In this document: piece by piece, positions 57,131 to 64,000 of the stretch
Numbering within the stretch: position 1 is the first letter of the stretch
Layout of the letters: each line of letters begins with the position of its first letter
From: Armigeres subalbatus
Taxonomy: Eukaryota > Arthropoda > Insecta > Diptera > Culicidae
DNA length: 64,000 nt
Direction: 5' to 3'
Assembly: GCF_024139115.2 (NCBI RefSeq)
Contig: NC_085140.1
Span: 52,043,907 to 52,107,906 of the forward strand
Made by a program: the position numbers and the translations under genes
Notes under the pieces: generated by a model
What the model saw: the letters and a program-made list of their open reading frames with translations, nothing else
The model's database searches: none
Told to the model about the DNA's origin: nothing

Positions 57131-58308
57131 AGGAGTTCCCAAAGCATTTCCTGGAGAATTTACTATAGTATGTTCGGAAGGAGGAGATCACAAATGGATT
57201 TTCTGGATAAGTCCTAAATTTTTCGATGGATTTCCTGGATAAATCTTCAGAGGGATTCCTAGAAGAGTATCGGAAACAAATTCAGGAGAAATTCTAAAAT
57301 AAGAAGTTTCATTCAAATGAAGTGCATAAGAAATTTTCAGAGGTAAATATTTATAAATTTCCAAACAAGTTTAAATAAAGTTATGAAATAATTTCAGACT
57401 GAAATTCAAAAGAAATTCTGGTAAGAATTTCAGGGGGCGGTTTAGGAGCAATTCTTTAGTTTCCTGAAGAACAAAGAATTTGTTGAATAACAAAGGATCT
57501 TAGTGGTCAAGTTGCCAAAAATAGTTTCCCACGTCGCACTTTTTGGTCAGATATCAGCTCCACGCTAGCTGCAGTTGTGAGTAGATCGCCATCCAATGAT
57601 TTTTATTTAAAAAACCCAGATTAATCCACCTAGCGGCGATCGTTACATCTTGGTGTACGAGAGACGTAGACACGTTTCTAAAGATGAGAGTATTAAAATA
57701 ACTTAGAATGTCCGGTTTTCACATCTTCGAAATTTTTCTTGTTGTTTTTATACTCATCTCAGTGTTAAGTGCTCACATCATTACGAATCATAATGAAGGT
57801 TCCTCCAAACCAACGTGATTCGACTGTTGATATAGCTAGCAGTTTGTCGTTTTGGTAAGGAAGCGTCGATGGAGTCAATACAGTCACTACGACAGTGATA
57901 CTTCAGGACAACCTCAAAGTTTTTCATTCCTATAAAACTATAGGGGAAATCCATAAAATACGTCACGTAAAAATGTAGCGATCCATTAACCTCCCCCATT
58001 CGTCGCTTTTTGTAGTGAAATGCATAATCATCTGCGATGTGTAACATATCTTTGAAACATTACTCCTGCAAATGTCACGTAATTTATGGATCTTCTGAAG
58101 CATTAAAATACAGTATTTCGTAGAAAAAGACACACGTGTACAAAGACGATGATTTTGCCCAATGCTGCATGTAGGTACCATTTCAAGAAAAATCTATATC
58201 CTGTTGGTCCGTTGTCTTTTTGACTTCCGGATGGTTTTATGAATATTCTGCTATTCCCAAATAAACAAAAAGGCAAAATAAAATTTTTTGTCCGGATTTT
58301 TTTTTGCT
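57131..58308. other. Right interior of the pogo-like element
   Basis: AT-rich; 57608-57680 holds a decayed 'cagattaatccacctagc' family start. Open frames at 57781-58181 (minus) have no motif. Confidence 0.4.
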
Positions 58309-58600
58309 TCGATAGTACGTACGCTTCGATAGTACGTACACTAAAATTACGAATGTGTACGTACTATCGAGGTATGCCTGTATATGGAAAAAACTTAAAA
58401 TTTATTCAAGTCTCCCTACAATTGTCAAATTGTGATGAATTCAAATAAACATCACCAACCTCCTTTTTTAGAATCTATATAAAGGAGACCTCCGGATAAC
58501 ACATTAGTTATGAGTGGATTGAACGGTTCTATTGACTGTGTGAATATGAGATAAAAGGCTAAAATGGTGTAATTAGTCTCAACGTAGCAGTGGAAATCTA

Positions 58601-58734
58601 GACCAACATTTGAAAAGGGCGTAACAGCCAAAATTTATTCCTTCTGATTCTTCGTCTACATATATAGCTATATATGTGGACAAAGAATCAGAAGGAATAA
58701 ATTTTGGCTGTTACGCCCTTTTCAAATGTTGGTC
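58601..58734. mobile_element. Near-perfect palindromic TA-flanked MITE
   Basis: TA|GACCAACATTTGAAAAGGGC ... inverse|TA, 134 bp. I count two mismatches between the two 67-base arms. It sits in the loop of the long-TIR element. Confidence 0.9.
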
Positions 58735-59032
58735 TAGAAATATAAATCAAAATTAATGAGTTATCCACTGGTTGAGCTCAAATAGACTCCAAAAATGGAG
58801 GTTGGGGATGTTTATTTGAATTCATAACGATTTAAGAGTTGTAGGGGGATTTGAATAAATTTTAAGTTTTTTCCATACAAATTTCCATATAAACATAAAT
58901 TGACTTCGCGCCACCCCTAAATGGCCACCGAATTGCCTGAAATTTTGCCGGGACTTCCAAATTATCAAAATGATGCTAAGAGACATATGGGAGTTGGAAT
59001 TTTCGAACATTTTTTAAATATGAACTGCCCTA

Positions 59033-59110
59033 ATGTATACATATAGAGATAATAATTGAGATACTTTTTCTTTCTCTTTTGGATTCAATCCCTGAGTGGA
59101 GAGATCGTAG
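59033..59110. repeat. Repeat M, copy 2, right part
   Basis: 'tgtatacatatagagata' and 'ttggattcaatccctgag' complete the inverted match to 50760-50830. The latter is B-box-like and recurs at 61668-61690. Confidence 0.65.
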
Positions 59111-59550
59111 TAAACTATGTCCAAATACGGACGCGAAACTGTTTTTCTCCCGTCAAAACATGTGAAAAAGTGAAAATTTAAAGTTTTCATCCGAACTCTA
59201 CCCTTTAGTTGGAATGGAATACATTTTTGAAGTTCCCCACCGGATTTTAAACAGGAAGAAGTAGAAATCAACCGAGCCTTGATTGAATCATCTCAAACTG
59301 ATGTCCTGATAGGGTGGATGACCTAATGAATTCCTCAAGCCTTCAACATCATCAATTTATTCAAGTAAGATCCATCTAATTTAACGCTAAGAATTTGTTT
59401 CCTTCCTTTACATATAACATACAGATTCTCTCCTAACTATACTAATTTAGCGGATGTTCTAAACGGTATAGATTAGAAAAGGCGCTATGTACGGTTTGGG
59501 CTATCAATCTAGACTGACAGTCAGCTTTATGCGTCTTTAGAGCCCATCGG
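59111..59550. other. Sequence without recognised feature
   Basis: AT-rich, no repeat or gene identified. Confidence 0.35.
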
Positions 59551-59884
59551 CTTCAGGTGGTATTAGTTATGCGATGGATCGGTTTATCGGCAGGAGGTCA
59601 GGGATGTCATCGGTCATTTGGTGGTTTGTCGGTTTCGGGTGCCTGGTTTGGAGGTGTGATGTGGTGGACTTCTGGTGTAGGGTTTTCCGCAGCTCTGCCT
59701 AACTATTCAAACAAACAAAGAACAGTTGGGCAGAGTTGTGGAGGGCCCTAGTACCAGGGGTCCGCCATGCATCGCGCTTCCATGTCGGGCGTCTGAGACT
59801 GGCAGGCTACCGATTGATCGATGACATCCTTGATTTCTTGTATTGATGAGTATCGATTCATCGTGTAACTGATACCACCTGAAG
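59551..59884. mobile_element. Imperfect foldback element, about 165-bp arms
   Basis: 'cttcaggtggtattagtta' at the left is mirrored by 'taactgataccacctgaag' at the right; 'gggatgtcatcggtca' by 'gatcgatgacatcctt'; 'cagctctgcctaact' by 'gttgggcagagttgt' at the centre. The arms meet almost without loop near 59712. The frames at 59557-59961 are artefacts. Confidence 0.65.
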
Positions 59885-60661
59885 TCAGTAATATCACTGG
59901 TAGCAGATTTGTAACGCTGGTTGCAGTGACTTATACTAAATGACAACAAAATTTCAATCATTTAGCGCGGTGACTTTGTTGTTGGCGGAGTTCAGACAAC
60001 GAATTGTTGGCCAGAGAGTGGTGATGGGCTTTCACACTGAAGGACCTCCAGGCAGCATTTTTCTAGATTTTTTTTTTTTATTTTTTAATAGCGATTGTTT
60101 CACTTTCAATCGCTCGTTTGTTTAACTGGCAATGGTCTTAAGTGAAATAGGTCTACAATTGCTAGTTAGCAAGCTCTGCAACATATCGACAGTTTCATGA
60201 AATGCAGACACGACTCAATATTGGCAAATTTTCAGAAATGAAGTTTTTAATTTTGGACTAAAACAAGAAAATTTCATATTTTAGTAATTGTTTTGAATTA
60301 TTCGGCTCTCTCTCTCTCTGCATGTGTTCATACAAATGTATTAGTTTTATGTGTTTCAGCAAGAAAATCTAAAAAATCAAAATTTCCAAGAAATGTCCAA
60401 AAAAACATTAATTTTGAAATACACATAACTTTTGTTGTATTGTGGATTCTGACCTGGATTTTGACAGGTTAATCTTTATACCAGTATATTTGCCAGTATT
60501 GTGTGAAATCGTTGATATGTGTTAAGTCTCATAAGTTTGAAGTGATAAAACATATTTTTTTTAGGATTTATTGAATTTATGTTTCTGTTGTAATCAGGTT
60601 TCTTTCACTAGTCAAAACATCATTGAACACTTTTTCGAACATTTAAATCAGTTTCCACATA
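59885..60661. other. AT-rich stretch, short (CT)n
   Basis: (CT)n at 60305-60320. Nothing else recognised. Confidence 0.35.
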
Positions 60662-60861
60662 CACCCGATTCTTTTTTTTACACGGGGGATGCGTTCCGTG
60701 TGAAAAAAGTTTTCAGCTCAAAATTTGAAAATCCGTGTAAAAAGGGTTTTATGATTTCTCGACAAATCATGCAAAATGGAGCAACTTTGCAAAAATTTTG
60801 CATGGGATTTTTTTTACACGGCCGTGTAAAAAAAATCCGTGTAAAAACAGAATCGGGTGTA
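60662..60861. mobile_element. TA-flanked MITE, 'cacccgattct' ends
   Basis: TA|CACCCGATTCTTTTTTTTAC ... 'gtaaaaacagaatcgggtg'|TA, 200 bp. 'ccgtgtaaaaa' motifs recur inside in both directions. The frames 60571-60938 cross it and are not genes. Confidence 0.8.
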
Positions 60862-61034
60862 TGTACTTTGTGCTCTATGATCATTATTTTCACACTTTCA
60901 TGTAGTAACAAACAAACATGATCTACTTTTTCACTCAATTCCGACAGGGGGTTTGATACTCCTAGATACTTGAACGTCTCTGGGGCGTGTTTTCAAGTTC
61001 AGCATTCAGAGGTCACATACAGTCGTGATTTATT

Positions 61035-61285
61035 TAGTAGGCAGAACGATCGGCCGGTCATCACATCATTTGTTCTGCTTTGTGCGGTTAGCAGAACGAT
61101 CGCCCGATCATCGAAATGTTGTTCTTTTTTGTGCGGGTGAGTAAATTAATTAAAAAAGTGAAGATTCAGTTCGCGTCAGTAAGCAGAACGATCGGCCGGT
61201 CATCGAAAATGTTGTTCTGCTTTGTGCGGTTAGCAGAGAGATCGGCTGGTCATCGACAATTTTGTTCTGCCTAGTGCGGTTGGTA
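61035..61285. repeat. Hairpin-unit array, inverted relative of 22272-22508
   Basis: Four units of the form GCAGAACGATCGGCCGGTCATC ... GTTCTGCTTTGTGCGG at about 61042, 61090, 61183 and 61235 (motif shown in pieces of at most 20 elsewhere). GCAGAAC and GTTCTGC can pair within each unit. Confidence 0.75.
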
Positions 61286-61309
61286 ATTAAAATAATTAGT
61301 GCTCGTTCG

Positions 61310-61690
61310 ATTATGTTTTGAATTGATCAAAATACACGCTATACACGGCATACCGTTTACCAAAACGAACCCTGCCACAATACCTACCCCATATATCCAA
61401 CATCCCAGTGATTTCTCGTGGAAGTGCAGATGACTCGTCGGCTTCTATCAAAGCGAGTATCATGTCAACATTTTCCTACCCATTCCTTAATTGACCTGCA
61501 TTCGGACACGGCCGGCGCTGGTATTGCTTATTTTTGGTCACCAGTTCTTACACATTGAAGATGATGTTAGTCCCAAACTTCATCTGTTGGTTCTCTGTGT
61601 AATTACAGCTGACCTGGCAATAACGGAGTAGCAACCGTGGGCGGTCAATCATGCTCATGCTCATGCTCTTTTGGGTTCAATCCCTGAGCA
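61310..61690 (-). repeat. Inverted copy of the 21895-22240 block
   Basis: The complement matches 21895-22240: (GAGCAT)n, 'gattgaccgccc', 'ggttgctactccgttattgc', 'tcatcttcaatgtgtaagaa', 'gagtcatctgcacttcc', 'ttttggtaaacggtatgcc'. 'gggttcaatccctgagca' (61672) next to it is B-box-like. Because array and block keep their order and orientation, the two loci are copies of one element over at least 0.65 kb. Confidence 0.8.
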
Positions 61691-61770
61691 TAATACAATC
61701 ACCTGGACATTTATTTCAAAATTTCCCACCAAAATCTCAGATTTTCATGCGGGATGAAAAGTAATCCATA

Positions 61771-62153
61771 CTTTAAGTGAATCATTTGTTTGAGAAACTG
61801 CATAAGTCCATTTTACACTATTTCGAGAAAACAACAAAAAACTGTTTTTGAACAAATTTGCACCGATTCTTTCGATTTCTTCGATACAGATCAATATTTT
61901 TTGGTAAAACTCAACACCCTGGGGCACTTTTTGTGCAAAAAATGTAAGCAGTACTCCACAATTGCTCTTCAAAGTACGTGGACATATGTAGTTTCTCAAA
62001 CAAACGAAAAAATTTTCATACATTCCTGAACAAAAATTTATTTTTCGTATTTTTTGCCAGAATACGTATTTTTGGACGAGGATTCAGAATATATAAAAAT
62101 CTCATTTTGGCCAAAAATGTTACATATGCAGTTTCTCAAACAAACGGTTCAAG
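61771..62153. mobile_element. TA-flanked MITE, 'tttgtttgagaaactgcata' ends
   Basis: TA|CTTTAAGTGAATCATTTG then 'tttgagaaactgcata'; right end 'atgcagtttctcaaacaaac' ... TTCAAG|TA. The motif recurs once more inside at 61988 (same orientation as the right end). 383 bp. Confidence 0.7.
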
Positions 62154-62159
62154 TAGATA

Positions 62160-62560
62160 CCCGAGCAATATCTGAACACATAATGAGAACATATAGAAAA
62201 CATATTTCGATTTTGACATCGTATTGATATCACAATTTGTTTTCAAATATGAATACTCATGATTGATTACATATTTTGTTTTCATTTTGCAGTAAATTTC
62301 TGATATGATATGACATCAAACCATAACATGTGCCCACATTTTGTTACAGAAAATCAATATCAATATTAGTTTTAGATTTGCTCTCATCGATAGCAAGAAT
62401 AGTTTTAGAATTGCTGTCACAGTAAGATTTTTCTGCTATTCGTTTTGTTATTTTAACTGTGAAAACGACCAAAAAGATATCAAATTAAGTAATCATAATC
62501 GGCGATTTCACAACATCAAAAAAAATATATATATCGATTTGCTCTCAAGCTTTGCTCGGG
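62160..62560. mobile_element. TA-flanked element with CCCGAGCAA ends
   Basis: TA|CCCGAGCAATATC ... 'aagctTTGCTCGGG'|TA, 401 bp, directly next to the previous MITE (the spacer is 'gata'-like). AT-rich interior, no gene. Confidence 0.6.
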
Positions 62561-62599
62561 TATCGCATGTTCCTCTTACAACAAAATTAGCTGAAGCAC

Positions 62600-63420
62600 G
62601 TCGGCCGTATATCGAACTTTGTTTTTAAAATACATTGTTGATATTTTACATCCATTTTTACAACAATAACATTTTGAAAATAATAAAAAACAAAAACCGG
62701 GAGATTTCCCGGGCTGTCGGTCACAGTGCATTGTCGTCGTGGCTGTTTTCGCGCCTCCTAGGACCGACGGTGGATCGCATCGGTGCAGCGGCTTAAGCAC
62801 CAGTTTGATGATGATTTCGGAAAATTCGTATACAGAATGGTCCGCATTCTGAGCACGTTCCACCAGTCCGGTTTGCCGTCCCATCGGTGAGACGGTGTGG
62901 ATTCGCACCAATTCTCTCAATCATTCATTTATTCATTCATATCCGGGCGAATATGCTGAGCTTTCTCATTTGTTGTACCGCAGCCGGTAATTCTTCTGCC
63001 ACCCACCCCATTCCACTACTGCCGCATTTATAAGCGAAATCGGATTGGCGTGGAGGAAAATTGCACCTATATGTGTACTTTTTTGTGTTGTCCATTCCGG
63101 TGGTTGTCCGACCGAGCTCGTCGTCGGCTCGGACGTTCCTATCTCTGGGGCGTTTCCTCGCTCCGCATGCATTCATGATGATGCAGTAAAAGATAATCTT
63201 GTTGCAGTATGATTTGCAATCCCGTGCACCAATTGGGAAATACTGTCTACCTACTCGACTCGCCGGTTGGTTCAGTGGTTTTTCAGCTGAATGTGGGGAT
63301 CTGCAGAGGATTTCCGAATGTTGCATATAGTAATATAATTTTCGTCTGGGGTTCACAGAACCATGCGGTTAGTATCAGATTTCCCATTCTGAATATGTTA
63401 AGATAAATGCTTTCTATTGA
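62600..63420. other. Less AT-rich, apparently unique stretch with unassigned frames
   Basis: Complex sequence without recognisable TE motifs. Minus-strand frames at 62576-62920 and 62937-63356 and a plus-strand frame at 63209-63406 have no known domain. A splice-like 'ttttcag' occurs at 63279. It may be host DNA with an exon or regulatory role; not enough to call a gene. Confidence 0.3.
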
Positions 63421-64000
63421 AGGACAGTCATCAGTGTTTTGAGCTTGCCTCGACTTTTCGAGTGAAAGGAAATGCACTAAAGATGATCATATTAAGAAAT
63501 AAGAAGTCATTAGAATTTGTCTCAAATGGAATCAGAACTGACAAAAACTGTATTTCGATTTAAAGTACGTACATACGTCCGTCTTCAGTGTCGTCAAAGC
63601 CAAAATATGATTGACTTTACATAAAACTCGAAATACGAAATTTCAAATTTCAATTAAATCTGTCACTATAATTCATTGAAAGTCTTCAAATGACACTTCA
63701 GTAATTCAATTGACAAATAAGTAATTATGAAACAAATCAAATTCATGGTTGAACGTGATAGCAGAAGAAAAAAGAGGAGGGAACAAAACAATACGGATGA
63801 AAAAGGACAGATATTTCCGAGAACCCTTTTAGGTGATGAAGATCATAATTTTATGAACAACGTGTACTCAAGTGTGTCATCACTTTTCCATTTTCTCGAA
63901 AATTTCGCACCCGGAGCAAAAGAAGCTCAACATCCGACCGGCATTCCAAGTAGACAAACATCATTTCGCTTCCTCTATTTCAATTTCACATCTCAACGGG
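63421..64000. other. AT-rich end of the window
   Basis: 'tccgtcttcagtgtcgtc' at 63579 and 'cgaaatacgaaatttc' at 63629 recall the dispersed repeat at 9447. 'atctcaacggg' at the very end matches 26990-27001 in a piece of repeat L, so another copy may begin here. Confidence 0.35.

Larger units (their letters stand above)
54985..58380. mobile_element. pogo/Tigger-like element, 3.4 kb, non-autonomous
   Basis: TA|CAGGCATACCTCGATAGTAC ... 'gtactatcgaggtatgcctg'|TA. The terminal CAGGCATACCTCG is the same as in the pogo-group Tigger elements, which also duplicate TA. TCGATAGTACGTAC is repeated five times at the left (54991-55080) and three times at the right (58309-58372), likely transposase-binding subterminal sites. 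The right arm of the host element (58845-58925) gives the empty site with a single TA. No DDE transposase frame is visible; the centre is a minisatellite and AT-rich DNA. Confidence 0.85.
54846..59030. mobile_element. Long-TIR element (GGGCAGTTC ends) carrying two nested elements
   Basis: TA|GGGCAGTTCAAATTTCAA ... 'tatGAACTGCCC'|TA. Left arm 54846-54984 plus 58381-58510; right arm 58790-59030 is its inverse ('aaatggccaccgaattgcct', 'catatgggagttggaattt'). Without its guests it is about 650 bp. The flanks belong to repeat M, whose copy 1 shows the unoccupied site. Confidence 0.8.

Overview
The window looks like gene-poor chromosomal DNA of a large, repeat-rich insect genome, most likely an Aedes-type (culicine) mosquito. 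This is an inference from the mix of non-LTR retrotransposons (R1/Mino-like, RTE, Jockey, CR1/L2-like), tRNA-derived SINEs, a Helitron end, many short TA-flanked inverted-repeat elements and the (TTCCTCCRGGAATTCC)-type minisatellite. I recognise several of these as common in Aedes, but no database was searched. I found no complete host protein gene. The best host-gene signal is a candidate core promoter plus tiny first coding exon at 7783-7879 (+).

Layout. 1-7018: two R1-clade elements (one 3' end, one nearly full length at 279-5826) and a 1 kb derivative, head to tail, separated by (AC)n tracts. 7019-9630: mostly plain sequence with the candidate promoter/exon, an RTE 3' fragment and a MITE. 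9630-27425: several copies of an unclassified long interspersed repeat ('repeat L'), each broken by nested TIR elements, hAT-like and other MITEs, a Helitron 3' end and a 2.2 kb block flanked by a 24-bp duplication. 28502-32452: a full-length minus-strand RTE element with a 14-bp target-site duplication, split by a 616-bp hAT-like element made of degenerate TTAATCA heptads. 33866-39545: RTE fragment, a tandem pair of elements carrying a tRNA-like cloverleaf between inverted arms, a MITE inside a MITE, and a broken Pipsqueak-type HTH gene. 39546-43640: decayed Jockey element split by a SINE and a MITE, then degenerate satellites. 43640-50600: an RTE fragment split by a 5.3 kb CR1/L2-type LINE with a PHD-finger ORF1, then a Helitron 5' end and a Jockey gag remnant. 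50750-59110: a four-level nest (repeat M > long-TIR element > pogo/Tigger-like element > minisatellite) where internal empty-site copies prove the insertions. 59500-64000: foldback element, three more TA-flanked elements, an inverted copy of the 22 kb hairpin-array block, and a more complex, apparently unique stretch at 62600-63420.

How it works together: almost everything is selfish DNA. Autonomous LINEs provide reverse transcriptase and SINEs and the R1 derivative are likely parasites of them, while DNA-transposon families are present only as non-autonomous copies. The most unusual point is that the RTE-clade element and the R1-clade elements share a roughly 190-bp 5' leader with a TATA-like box, which suggests exchange or independent capture of a common promoter/leader module between LINE clades.
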